Source: Nocardia miyunensis NBRC 108239
Lineage (GTDB): Bacteria; Actinomycetota; Actinomycetes; Mycobacteriales; Mycobacteriaceae
DNA: 64,000 nucleotides
Direction of reading: 5' to 3'
Assembly: GCF_001613065.1 (NCBI RefSeq)
Contig: NZ_BDBQ01000055.1
Location: forward strand, 49,070 to 113,069
Shown: piece by piece, positions 50,037 to 63,000 of the stretch
Numbering within the stretch: the stretch's first letter is position 1
Layout of the letters: each line of letters opens with the position of its first letter
Notes under the pieces: generated by a model
Told to the model about the DNA's origin: nothing
Database searches by the model: none
Seen by the model: only the letters and a program-made list of their open reading frames with translations
Translations under genes and position numbers: made by a program

Positions 50037-50216
50037 TGTCCCGCCGCGAGCCAGCCGGGCAGATACTCCCGGCATCGCTTCTGGTGGCATCGGTCACACA
50101 TCGGTCACACTACCGCGCACCCGGGGCTTTCCTGGGAAACGAAACACCAGCTACTCCGCGCGCCCGCAGCTATACACCGGCCCGGCCTCACCGACGCATG
50201 GGGAGCGGCTGATACC

Positions 50217-50517
50217 TCATGCTGAGGCTGGTCGGCCCCGGGCACCTGGCCCGGTCAGTGGGTTGACCTGCCCGCGTTCCATTCTGGGTCCAGTGCCTCG
50301 AACCCCCGGTTCGTTGAAATCGTGGATCACTTGCCGCACATAGGCTTCGCTGACCTGCAGCAACCGGGCGATCGCGGGGACCGGCCCGCGTTGCGCCGAG
50401 GCCATAACCACAATGGCACGCCGCATCCTGATCGGTTGTTCGCCCCTCTGCCGGAGTCACCTCTCGCACAAACACTTCCGGCTTTCTGGCCACCGGCACC
50501 ACCTCCACCGGGAGCAT
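50217..50517 (-). pseudogene. IS630-family transposase N-terminal relic
   Basis: One minus-strand frame starts with VARKPEVFVREVTPAEG (from 50517). A neighbouring frame then gives MRRAIVVMASAQRGPVPAIA and the helix-turn-helix RLLQVSEAYVRQVIHDFNEP. Both fit the beginning of an IS630-type transposase, joined by a frameshift near 50430-50450. The DDE part is missing. It is a truncated insertion-sequence remnant, with no intact ends seen. Confidence 0.65.
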
Positions 50518-51014
50518 CGCCGGTCACAGGCTCACGATCAACTCGACACCCGGTTACCACGGCAACCTTCCTGGACGAGGCACTAGTCCCACTGTTGGCA
50601 AGCCCGGAGTGGTCAATTACTGTTCAGTAACTATGAGTCCTGTGCTGTTGTACGAACCCCGAAAGGGATCCTTGTGATAGATCACGGCGCCGTCGCGTAG
50701 ATGCGTCGTACGTACCTCGCTCGGGCACTACCCCTTCTCCGCGCGCCCCAACGCTCCGGCAAACCCCGCATCGCACCGATTTCCGGTCGCTCGCGGATCG
50801 GCTGCCGCACGAAACCCGGCATACCGGAGCGGTCGGCAACCTCTGCTCCGGGCCGAAGCCGGCCGCGCGTGGATGACGCTCATATATCGTTCGGGACTCT
50901 TCGCTGGGCCGTGAACGCGTCGAAAAACGTTGTATAGAAGCAGAATTCGCACCCCGGAGCAATGGTGAGGGTTGTTCGCGAGTTCACGCGTTCATCGAGG
51001 AAGGAATTTCAGAG
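50518..51014. other. PKS upstream region without recognisable gene
   Basis: About 500 bases separate the IS630 relic from the PKS start. Only short open frames without family likeness occur. The PKS promoter should be here, and a GAGGAAGG ribosome site lies at 50997-51004. I see no clear operator palindrome. Confidence 0.5.
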
Positions 51015-54000
51015 GTGACCGGATCGGCAAATGCCGTCGCTATCGTCGGTATGTCCTGCAGAATGCCGGGGGCGGCCGATCTCGACGATTACCGGCAACT
51101 GCTCAGAGACGGGCGTACTGCCGTCGGCGGGGCCCCGGCCGGACCGGAGGAAATCACCGAGCGCGCCGGCTTCCTCGGCGCCGCAGCCGAATTCGACGCG
51201 GACTTCTTCGGGATCTCGCCCGACGTGGTGCAGGCGATCGACTCGCGGCACCTGTCGGCGCTGGAACTCGGTTGGGAGGCGCTCGAGAACGCGGGCGTGG
51301 TCGCCCACCCGCTCGACGGCCTGCGGTGCGGTGTCTTCGTTTCCGGCGCCGAGCAGCACAGCATCGCTGAGCGCCTGTCGGCTCACTTCGGCTTCGAGGG
51401 CCCTAGCGTCGCGGTCGACGCCGCGCAGACGTCGTCGTCGCTGGTGGCGGTCCGGCTGGCATATGAGAGCCTGCGCAGCGGCGACAGCGATCTCGCGCTG
51501 GCCGGCGGGGCGCCGGAGAGCGGCGACGGTGGCGGGATGGTGGTGTTGAAACCGCTCACCCGGGCAATCGCCGACGGTGATCGGATCCATGCCGTACTTC
51601 GTGAAGGTGCGGTCGGCGACGAAAGTCGAGCGCCGAGCGCGCCGGATATCGCGAGCCTGATCGAGGCTGCATTGCGTCTGAGCCACGCGGAATCGGTGGC
51701 CGGTCCGGGCCGCACCGACCTCGGGCTGATCGTGACGCCGCCGCCGGCCGAGGAGTCCATCGCCCCGGCTGGCGGCACGGCCGCGGTGGTGCCGTGGGTG
51801 GTCTCGGCCCGAAGCGAGAGCGGCGTGCGGGCCCAGGCGGACCGGTTGCGGGAATGGCTGATGCGCCGCCCGGAGCTGGACGTGGTCGACGTGGCCCACT
51901 CGCTGCTCACCACGCGAGCCCAGATGCCTTGGCGCGGAGGCGTTGTCGGGCGGGACCGCGCGGAACTGCTGGCCGGCCTGGCGGCATTGGCCGACCCGGC
52001 CGCACCCGCCCCGGCGATCGATCCGATCACCGGCCGGTTCGAGCGGCGGCGCATCGCCTTCGTCTTTCCGGGCAATGGCAGCCAGTGGGAGGGAATGGCG
52101 CTGGGTCTGCTCGATTCGGACCGCGTCTTCGCGGAGTCGATCGCCGAATGCGAAGCGGCCCTCGCCCCGTATGTGGACTGGTCGCTGACGGCGGTGCTGC
52201 GCCGCGACGCGGACGCGCCCGCGCCGACGACCGCGGATGTGGTGCAGCCCGTGCTCTTCGCGGTGATGGTCTCGCTGGCCCGAATGTGGCGAGCGGCCGG
52301 TGTAGAGCCTGATGTCGTGGTCGGCCATTCGCACGGCGAGGTGGCCGCCGCCCATATTGCCGGTGGACTGTCGCTGGCCGATGCGGCGCGGGTGGTGGCG
52401 CTGCGGTCCCGGGCGATCGCCGACGAGCTGGTCGCACAGGGCGGAATGGCCTCGGTCGGGCTGGACGCCGGCGCGGTGCGAGAACGTCTGTCGAAGTACA
52501 AGGACCGGCTCGTGCTGGCCGCGGTGAACGGCCCGTCGCAGAGCGTGGTTTCCGGTGACGTGCCGGCACTCGAGGAGTTCCTGGCCGACTGTGCGCGCGA
52601 GCAGTTGCGGGCCCGCCGGGTAGCGATCGACTATGCGTCGCATTCGCCGGCGGTCGAGCGGATCCGGGAACGGCTGCTCGCCGAACTCGCGCCGATCCGC
52701 CCACGGTCCGGCTCGGTGCCGTATTTCTCCCCCGTCGTCGCCGACCGGGTGGATACGGCGGAACTGGACGCCGAATACTGGTATCGGTCGGAACGGGAAC
52801 CGATCCGATTCGCCGATACCGTTGCGGCACTGATCGACGCGGGTATCACCGGTTTCATCGAGGTCAGTCCGCATCCGGTACTCACCATGGGTATCGCCCG
52901 GACCGCCGAGGCGGTGGGCGCCGACGGGCCGGCTGTCATCGGAACACTGCAGCGCGGCGCGGGGGACCGAGCCCGATTCCTGACCTCGCTGGTCCAGGCC
53001 TACTGCGACGGTGTGCCGGTGGACCCGGCCGTGCTGGTGCCCGGCGGAGCGCGGGTCGAACTGCCGCCGTACGCGTTTCAGCGGCCCAGCGTCCGGACCG
53101 GTGCATCGGTCGGCTCGGCAGGTCCCGATGCGGCGGCCCCGGCCTCCGCGGGCGGCGGCGCGGGGGACGACAGCCCGCTTGCCCGCATTCTGCTGGCTGC
53201 CCCCGAATATCAACGTCCGACAATCGCTCTCGATATCGTTCGCGAACATGCTGCCGCGGTGTTGGGCCACGACTCTGCCCGGACGATCCGGCCCGACCTG
53301 CCGTTCACCGATCTCGGTTTCGACTCCGTCAGTGGGCTCGAACTGCAGAACCGGCTGAAGCGGGTCACCGGTGTAGCGCTGCCGGCGTCGCTCGTCTTCG
53401 ACCATCCGACCGCGAACGCGGTGGCCGCTCTGCTGCACGCCCGGGTCACCGGCACCGACCGGGGGACGCACCGGGCGACACGACGGACGAGCACGGACGA
53501 ACCGATCGCCATCGTCGGTATCGGTGCCCGATTCCCCGGTGGTGTGCGGTCGGCCGAGGACCTGTGGGACCTGACCGCCGAGGCCCGGGATGTGATCGGC
53601 GATTTCCCTACCGACCGGGACTGGGACCTGGAGCGGTTGTTCGATCCCGATCCGGGCACGCCCGGAACGGTGTACACCCGCCGCGGCGGATTCCTCAGTG
53701 ACGCAGGCGATTTCGACCCGGAATTTTTCGGTATCAGTCCCCGCGAAGCGTCGGCGATGGACCCGCAGCAGCGACTGTTTCTCGAAACGTCGTGGGAGGC
53801 GCTGGAGGACGCGGGGATCGACCCGACGTCGTTGCGCGGCAGTGACACCGCGGTATTCGTCGGCGCCTGCTCCTCGGGCTACTCGCGCAGGGTGACCGGC
53901 GAGCTGGAGGGGTACCGGCTGACCGGCACTTCGCACAGCGTCGTCTCGGGTCGCGTGGCATACGTGCTCGGGCTGGAAGGTCCGGCCGTGACGGTGGATA

Positions 54001-57000
54001 CGGCATGCTCGTCGTCGCTGGTGGCCCTGCATCTGGCCTGCCGGGCGCTGCGCCAGGGCGAGACGTCGCTGGTGCTGGCCGGCGGTGTGACCGTTGCGGC
54101 GAGTCCGTATCTGTTCGTGGACTTCGCCCGCCAGCGTGGACTGTCTCCCGTCGGCCGGTGCAAGGCGTTCTCGGCCGATGCGGACGGCGTGGTGTGGTCC
54201 GAGGGCTCGGGCGTGCTCGTACTCGAGCGGCTTTCCGACGCGCAGCGGCTCGGCCACCACGTTCTGGCCGTTGTTCGCGGTAGTGCGGTCAACCAGGACG
54301 GCGCGAGCAACGGATTGACCGCCCCGAACGGGCCGTCGCAGGAGCGGGTGATCGCGCAGGCCCTCGCCGACGCCGGGATCTCGGCCGCCGCGGTGGACGC
54401 GGTGGAGGCACACGGGACCGGCACCACCCTGGGCGATCCGATCGAAGCGCAGGCGCTGATCGCCGCGTACGGCCAGGGGCGTGATGCCCGGGAGCCGGTG
54501 CGGATCGGTTCGGTGAAGTCGAATATCGGCCACACCGTGGCGGCCGCCGGGGTCGCCGGTGTGATCAAGATGGTGCAGGCCCTGCGGCACGAGCGGCTGC
54601 CGCGCACGTTGTACGCCGAAACGCCCTCGCCCCATGTGGATTGGTCCGCGGGGGCGGTGCGGCTGCTGACCGAGCCCGAACCATGGGTGGCCGGCGACCG
54701 GGTGCGGCGGGCTGGGGTCTCGTCGTTCGGGATCAGCGGCACCAACGCGCATCTGATTCTCGAAGAAGCACCGGACGCCGTGCCCGTGGCGGCCGCGGAC
54801 GACCACGCGGCTGCTCTGCCTGTCGTTCCGCTGCTGGTGTCGGGCAAGGGGGAGGCCGGACTGCGCGCGCAGGCTGCTCGGCTGTGGGCCTGGCTCTCGG
54901 AGCGGCCGGAGCTGGATATCGCCGACGCCGCCTACGCACTCGCGACATCGCGGGCGCAGCTCGAGTCGCGCAGTGTGATCCTGGGGCGCGATCGGGACGA
55001 GGTGCTGGAGAGGCTGGCGAATTTCGCCGAAACCGGAACCGGCACCGGGGTGATCGACGGCGTCGTCGGCTCGGGCCGCACGGCCTTCCTGTTCACGGGG
55101 CAGGGCGCCCAGCGGGTCGGGATGGGTTCGGGTCTGTACCAGGCGTTTCCGGTATTCGCGGCGGCATTGGACGAGGTGTGTGCGCACTTCGACCCGTTGC
55201 TCGGCCGTTCGCTGCGCGAGCTGATGTTCACCGATACCGGGGATGTGCTGGATCGGACCGAGTTCACCCAGCCCGCGCTGTTCGCCTTCGAGGTGGCGCT
55301 GTATCGCCTGCTGGAATCGTTCGGCCTCACGCCGGACGTGCTGATCGGCCATTCGATCGGAGAGGTCGCGGCCGCCTATCTCGCGGGCCTGTGGTCGACC
55401 GCGGACGCCTGCCGGTTGGTGGCGGCGCGTGGTCGCCTGATGGGTGCGCTGCCGCCGGGCGGCGCGATGCTGGCCGTCGAGGCAGCCGAACCGGACGTGA
55501 ACGAGGTCGTCGCGCGGTATTCCGGACACGTGTCCATCGCCGCGGTGAACGGGCCCGAGGCCCTCGTGGTTTCGGGAACGGCGACGGCGGTCGCCGAGAT
55601 CGAGGCGCTGTTCGTCCGGCGCGGGCGCAAGACGTCGCGACTGCGGGTCGGGCACGCGTTCCACTCGGCGCTCATGGAGCCGATGCTGGACGAATTCGCC
55701 TCTGTCGCAGCTGAATTGACATATAGTCGGCCGCGCCTGCCGGTGGTGTCGAATCTGTCCGGCCTGCTCGCCGGAGACGAGCTGCTGGAGCCGTCCTACT
55801 GGGTGCGGCACGTGCGAGAAGCGGTGCGCTTCGCGCCGGGGATCGAGACGCTGATCGCCTCGGGAGTGCGTCGATTCCTGGAGGTCGGTCCCGACGGCGT
55901 GCTCACCGCGCTGACCCGGCAGACCCTCGGGGAAAGCGCGGAGTCGGTGGTGATGGCGGCCGCGCGCCGGGACCGCGAAGAGGCCGTGCAGTTGTCGACG
56001 ATGTTGGCGCAGGCTCACACATCCGGTGTCCGGGTCGATTGGACGGCGCTGTTCCCCGCTCGCCCGCGGCATCGAATTCCGCTGCCCACGTACGCGTTCC
56101 AGCGTCGGCGCTTTTGGCTGCCCGATGTCGCGGAGAACGCCGATGTGCGGCTGACGGGACTGGACCGCACCGAACATCCGCTCGTGGGTGCGGCGGTGTG
56201 GCTGCCGGACGCGGACGGGGTGGTGCTGGCGGGCCGGCTGTCGCTATCGAGTCATCCATGGTTGGCCGATCACGTGATCGGCGGTTCGGTCGTGGTGCCG
56301 GGGACGGCATTCGTGGAGCTGGCGCTGCACGCCGGGGCGGTGGTCGGCAGCCCGCGACCGGCCGAGCTCATCGTCACCGCCCCGCTGATCGTGCCCGCGA
56401 CGGGCGCCGTCGAACTACGGGTGATGGTGAGCGGTCCCGATGCGGGCGGTTCCCGGCAGCTGTCGGTGCATTCGCGGCCCCAGCACGACGTCGAAGCGGA
56501 GCGGGCACCCTGGGTGCGCCATGCCACGGGAACGCTTGTGGCACAAGCGCCCTCGTCTCCCGCGCAACAGCCGGACACCCGGCCGCCGGCCGCGGCGCAG
56601 CCGGTGTCGATCCACGACGCCTATACAGAGCTGGCCGGGCGCGGCTACGACTACGGTCCCGCTTTTCGTGGGCTGACCGCACTGTGGCGGCACAACGGCG
56701 AGATTTTCGCCGAATTGACGTTGCCGGAGCAGGCGCAGTCCCCGGACGGCCGAACGACGGGGTACCCCTCGGCGGGCCGATTCGGTGTGCATCCGGCGTT
56801 GCTGGATGCGGTTCTGCACGCTCTGCTCGCCGGCGGCCTGGTGGACGCTTCGACGCCGGATACGATTCTGGTGCCGTATTCATGGGAGAACATCGACCTC
56901 CGTGCCGTGGGGGCCACCTCGCTGCGGGCCCGGTTGGCGGCGGCCGATGCCGGGGGCGGTGATCGGCGGATCACGGTGTCGCTCACGGATTCCCACGGCG

Positions 57001-60000
57001 CGCCCGTTGTCGGGATCGGTGCGGTGACCATGCGCCCGATTCCCGTCGGAGCACTCGGCGACGCGGCGGCGGATCGGTCCGGCTTGTATCGAATCAATTG
57101 GGAACCCGCGCCGCAGGATGCGGCGGACCCGTCCGCATCGACTCTCGCCGCGCTGTCGGGCGCGAATGTCGCCGGCGTTGCCGAGACGTATACCTCGCTC
57201 GCCGACATCGTTGTGGCCGAAGAACTTCCGGCCGCGGTCATCTGGCGGGCGCCCGTCCATGCCGTCGGCAGCGATCCCGCGGCGATGGACCCGGGCCCGG
57301 TCCGGACCGGGGTGCACGCCACCCTGGCGATGGTGCGGTCGTGGCTCGCGGCGGAACGGATGTCCGATGTCCGGTTGGTGGTGGTCACCACGGGCGGATC
57401 CGGGCCGGTCGGCGCGGGTGCGCACCCGGCCGCCGCGGCGGTGTGGGGATCGGTGCGCAGCGCGCAGTCGGAGCATCCGGATCGGTTCGTGCTGATCGAC
57501 GAGGACCCCGCCGAGCCGCTGTCGGCCGACCGCGTCGCCGCGGTCCTGCGTTCGGGGGAGCCTCAGGTCGCGGTGCGCGACGGGCAGATTCTGGTGCCCC
57601 GGCTGACACGAGCCCCCGCGCCGGTGGCGAAGCCGACGACGCCGCTGGCGGACGCGACGGTGCTGATCACCGGCGGCACGGGTGGTCTCGGCGCCGTGTT
57701 CGCCCGTCACCTCGTCGCCGAACACGGTGTGCGACGGCTGGTGCTGACATCGCGGCGCGGTCACGAAGCGCCCGGTGCGGCCGCGTTGGTGCGCGAGTTG
57801 ACGCAGGCCGGCGCGGATGCCCGCGTGGTCGCCTGCGATGTCGCCGACCGGGACGCGGTACGAGATTTGCTGGGCACCATCGCAGCCGACGACCGGTTGG
57901 CTGTCATCCATACCGCCGGGGTCTTGGACGACGGAACCGTGGAATCGCTGACCGCCGAACAGGTGGATCGAGTTCTGGCGCCGAAGGTGGACGGGGCGTG
58001 GCATCTGCACGAGCTGACCCGGGACCGCGATGTCGCGGCGTTCGTGCTGTTCTCGTCGATCGCGGGGGCGCTCGGCTCGGCTGGGCAGAGCAACTACGCG
58101 GCGGCGAACGGCTACTTGGATGCGCTGGCGCAGCGGCGGCGGGACGCGGGCCTGACGGCCACAGCGCTGGCCTGGGGGCCGTGGAAACAGGACAGCGGCA
58201 TGACCGGTGAACTCGACCGCGCGGCCGTGGCGCGCTGGGAGCGAATGGGTTTCGGTCAGCTCGACGATGCCGAGGGCGTGCGGCTGTTCGACCAGGCCCT
58301 CGCCCATCCCGAGGCGCAGCTGGCTCCGATCCGGTTCGATGCGACGGCAGTGCGCCGGCAGACCGATGCCGCCGCGGTTTCCGCGGTCCTGCGCGGCTTC
58401 ACGCGGCGCGTATCCGTGCCGGTGGCCCGGACGCCCGGCTCGCTCGGCGCCCGCTTGGCCGCGGCGCCCGACGCCCGGCGCGCAGAGCTGGTACTCGACC
58501 TCGTGCGAGAGCACGCGTCCGCGGTGCTGGGCTACACCTCGCCCAGCGAGGTCGATGTCGAAAAGCCTTTCAGCGTCATGGGTTTGGACTCGCTGGGCGG
58601 TGTGGAGTTGCGTAACCGGCTCGGCAAGGCGACGGGCGTGCGGCTGCCCTCGACCCTGGTATTCGACCACCCCACACCGGCGGCGGTGGCGGCGTTCGTG
58701 CGGTCGCTCGTGGAACAGAAGACGGCGGACGGGTCCGCCGGCGCAGCCGCGGACCGCGGCGCGACACCGATCCGCGCGGACGAACCGATCGCCATCGTCG
58801 GGATGGCGTGTCGCTATCCGGGTGGTGTCGGATCGCCGGACCAGCTGTGGGACCTGCTGATGTCGGAAACCGACGCGATCAGCGAGTTTCCCACCGATCG
58901 CGGGTGGGATCTCGAGCGGCTGTTCGATCCCGATCCGGAGCATTCCGGGACGTCCTATATCCGTGAGGGTGGATTCCTCACCGGCGCAGGCGATTTCGAT
59001 GCCGGATTCTTCGGGATCGGGCCCCGGGAGGCGTCCGCGATGGATCCTCAGCAGCGGCTGCTGCTCGAGGTGGCGTGGGAAGCGTTGGAGGATGCGGGAA
59101 TCGACCCGGCCTCGTTGCGGGGCAGCGATACCGGTGTCTACACGGGCGTGATGTACCAGGACTACGCGGAGGTGACGCGTAAGGCCGGGGCCGAGGTCGA
59201 GGGCTATGCCGTCACCGGTGTCATGGGGAGCGTGGCGTCGGGGCGGGTGTCGTACGCGCTGGGTTTGGAGGGACCGGCGCTGACCGTCGACACCGCGTGT
59301 TCGTCATCGTTGGTGGCGTTGCATACCGCGTGCCGCGCATTGCGCCAAGGAGAGAGCTCACTGGCACTGGTGGGTGGCGCGACGGTGATGGCGACACCGA
59401 TGGTGTTCGTGGAGTTCTCGCGGCAGCGCGGTTTGGCCCGGGATGCCCGGTGCAAGTCGTTCTCGGCGGCCGCGGACGGGATCACCTGGTCGGAGGGGGC
59501 GGCGATGCTGGTGGTCGAGCGATTGTCCGATGCGCGGCGGCTGGGCCACGACGTCCTTGCCGTCGTGCGCGGGTCGGCGGTGAATCAGGACGGAGCGAGC
59601 AACGGCCTGACCGCGCCGAACGGTCCTTCCCAGGAGCGAGTGATCATGGCGGCGTTGGCCGATGCCGGTCTGACGCCGTCGGATGTGGACGCGGTGGAAG
59701 CACACGGGACCGGGACACCACTGGGTGATCCGATCGAGGCGAACGCGTTGCTCGGCACCTACGGACAGCACCGGTCGCAGCCGCTGCTGCTCGGCTCGTT
59801 GAAGTCGAATATCGGCCATGCGCAGGCCGCCGCCGGGGTGGGCGGCGTGATCAAGATGGTGCAGGCGCTGCGGCATCGGATGTTGCCCCGGACCCTGCAT
59901 GTGGACGAGCCCAGCCCGCACGTGGATTGGTCGGCCGGTGCGGTCGAGTTGCTGACCCGCGCCCGGCCCTGGCAGGACGACGGGCGCGTCCGGCGTGCCG

Positions 60001-63000
60001 GGGTGTCGTCGTTCGGGATCAGCGGCACCAACGCGCATGTGATTCTCGAGGAAGCGCCCGTGCCGGCCGGGGCGTCGGGCTCCGAGTCCGGGCCGGACCA
60101 CCCGCGGCCCGTCGACGCCGACCGGATCTTCACCTGGGTGGTGTCCGCACAGAGCCGGGAAGCGCTGCCGGAGCAGGCGGTTCGCCTCGCGCAGTGGGTG
60201 GGGTCGCATCCGGATGCGCAGCCGGGCGATATCGCGCATTCACTGTTGCGGCACCGCTCGCAGCTGGAGTGGCGCGCTGCGGTGGTGGCACGGGAACCGG
60301 CGGATCTGGCGGCCGGTGTGGCGCGGCTCGCCGAATCGGCTTCCGGCGCCGACGGCGTCGTGTCCGGGCGTGCCGTCGCGCGTCGGGTGGCATTCGTGTT
60401 TCCGGGGCAGGGCAGCCAGTGGATGGGTATGGCCGCCGAATTACTCGCCGCGGGTGGGGTATTCACGGAGGCGATCGCCGAGTGTGAGGCCGCGCTGGCA
60501 CCGTTCGTCGATTGGTCGTTGACCGCGGTGCTGCGCGGGGAGCCGGACGCGGCCGCACTGGAACGAGTGGATGTGGTCCAACCGGTGCTGTTCGCGGTGA
60601 TGGTGTCGCTGGCGCGGCTGTGGCGGGCGAACGGGGTGGAACCCGTTGCGGTGCTGGGACATTCGCAGGGCGAGATCGCCGCCGCCGTGGTCGCCGGCGG
60701 GTTGTCGACCGCCGATGGCGCCCGGGTGGTCGCCCTGCGTTCCCGGATCGTCGCCGAGGAGCTCGCGGGCTACGGCGGCATGGCCTCGGTGCGCTTGACC
60801 ACCGAGGCGGTACAGCAGCGTATTGCCGGATTCGGCGACCGGATCTCGGTGGCGGCGGAGAACGGTCCGGGCGAAACCGTGGTGTCCGGCGAGGCATCCG
60901 CACTGGACGAGTTCGTCGCCGCCTGTGCGGCCGATGGTGTGTGGGTACGGCGGATTCCGGTGGACTACGCATCGCATTCGATTGCGGTGGAAGCGATTCG
61001 GGATCGAGTGACGGCGGAGCTGGCCGCCGTCGAGCCGATGCCGGGTTCGGTGCCGTTCTTCTCGACGGTGTCCGCGGACTATGTGGATACCGAGCAGTTG
61101 GATGCCGACTACTGGTACCGGGGGCTACGCGCGCAGGTGCGGTTCGCGGAATCGGTGGCGGCATTGGCCCGGGCCGGGGTGAACGCATTCATCGAGGTGA
61201 GCCCGCACCCGGTCCTGACGGTCGGGATGGCTTCGACCGTGGAATCGCTCGGGATGGCCGACCGGGTGGCGGTGTTCGGCACGTTGCAGCGTGATCGCGG
61301 GGGTCCGGAGCAGATCGCCGTGGCGCTGGCGCAGGCGCATTGTGTGGGCGTGGCAGTGGCGCCCGCGGCGCTGGCCTCCCACGCCGATCGGGTGGCGTTG
61401 CCGACCTACGCGTTCGAGCACCGGCGGTACTGGCTGCGGCCCGGCGTCGCGCCCGACGTGCGGCAATCTGGTCTGGCCGAAGCCGGACATCCTCTGCTGG
61501 GCGCGATGCTGCGACTGCCGGATTCACCCGACGTGGTCTTCACCGCCAGGCTCTCCACGGCCGATCAGCCGTGGCTGGCCGACCACGCCGTCGCGGGCGT
61601 CGCCCTGCTTCCCGGCGCCGCGCTCGTGGAGCTGGCGTTGCACGTCGGAACGCTGCTGGGAACCCCGCGGGTGGCGGAATTGGTGCTCGAGGCGCCGCTG
61701 CCGGTGCCTACCACCGGTGCGGTCGAATTGCGGGTCATGGCAGGCGGTCCCGATGAGACCGGGGCACGGCCGGTGACGGTGTACTCCCGTGCGCACGACG
61801 CCGACGAATCCGAGGAATGGACGCGGCATGCGGTGGGATCGGTCACCGCGCAGACGGACACCCCATCGGCCGACTCGGGAACGGCCGCCTGGCCGCCCGC
61901 GGGGGCGACGGCGATGCCGGTCGCGGATGCGTATGCGGTCCTGGCCGAGCGGGGATACGAGTACGGGCCGGTGTTCCAGGGACTCACGGCGCTGTGGCGG
62001 CGCGATGACGAGGTGTTCGCCGAGGTCGCGCTGCCGGAAACGGCGCGGCCGCACGGCGGTGAGTTCGGGATTCATCCCGCCCTGCTGGATGCCGCGCTGC
62101 ACGCGATCCTCCTGGGCGACTTGCTCGCCGACGCCGGCCCCGATGCCGTGGCCGTTCCGTTCTCGTGGGAGAACGTCGAGCTGTACGCGACCGGGGCGAC
62201 GTCGTTGCGGGTACGAGCGGCACGCTCCGGCAGCGATCGAATCGCCGTGACCGTGACCGATGCCGCGGGCGCGGTGGTGGCCGAGGTGGCGGCGCTGACG
62301 CTGCGGCAACTCCCGATCGACACGCTCCTGGGTGCTGCCCGCCGTCGCAGTGACGGCGTCGGTTACCGAGTGGAATGGGTGGCACTGCCGTCCCCGGACG
62401 AACCGGGCGACGTCGATGTCGAGGGCCCCGCACAGGACGAGGAAGTCGTGACGGTGGCAGGCCGGCGGGTGATGGTCGTGCGCTTCGATCCCGTCCGTTC
62501 GGCGAGCGGCAGCACAGCCGGCGATCTCCCTGCGGCCGTGCGGGATTCGGTCACCGAACTGACGGTGCGAATGCAGCGGCTGCTGGCGCGCGACGAACCG
62601 ATCGTGGTGGTGACCCACCAGGCGGTGGCCACGCATCCGGGCGAATCGGTGGAGCTGTCCGCGGCCGCCGCGTGGGGTCTGTTGCGAACGGCGCAGAGTG
62701 AGCACGCGGATCGAATCCTGGTCGTCGACGTCGACGACCAGGATGATTATCGGCGTGCCGTGGCGGTGGCCATGGCGATCGGTGACGAGCCCCAGCTGGC
62801 CGTCCGGCGCGGGGCGTTGTATTCCCCCCGGCTCAGCCGCGGTCCGGGCGATCTCGTCGGCGCGAGCGAGCTCATTCGCTCGCGGGCATGGCGGTTGGCC
62901 CATTCTGGTAAAGGCACCTTGACCGGTGACAACCTCGCCCTGGTGGAGACGCCGGAGGAGTTGCGGGAGCTGGCCCCCGGTCATGTTCGGATCGCGCTGC

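Noticed and set aside
51009..56177. A 1722-codon open frame on the minus strand opposite the PKS
   Set aside because: It is the mirror of the highly GC-biased PKS frame. Its translation is Arg/Gly/His-rich with no domain, whereas the plus strand shows complete KS, AT, DH, KR and ACP motifs.
56880..58943. A 687-codon minus-strand frame opposite the first KR/ACP
   Set aside because: It is antisense to a clear ketoreductase and has no family likeness or ribosome site.
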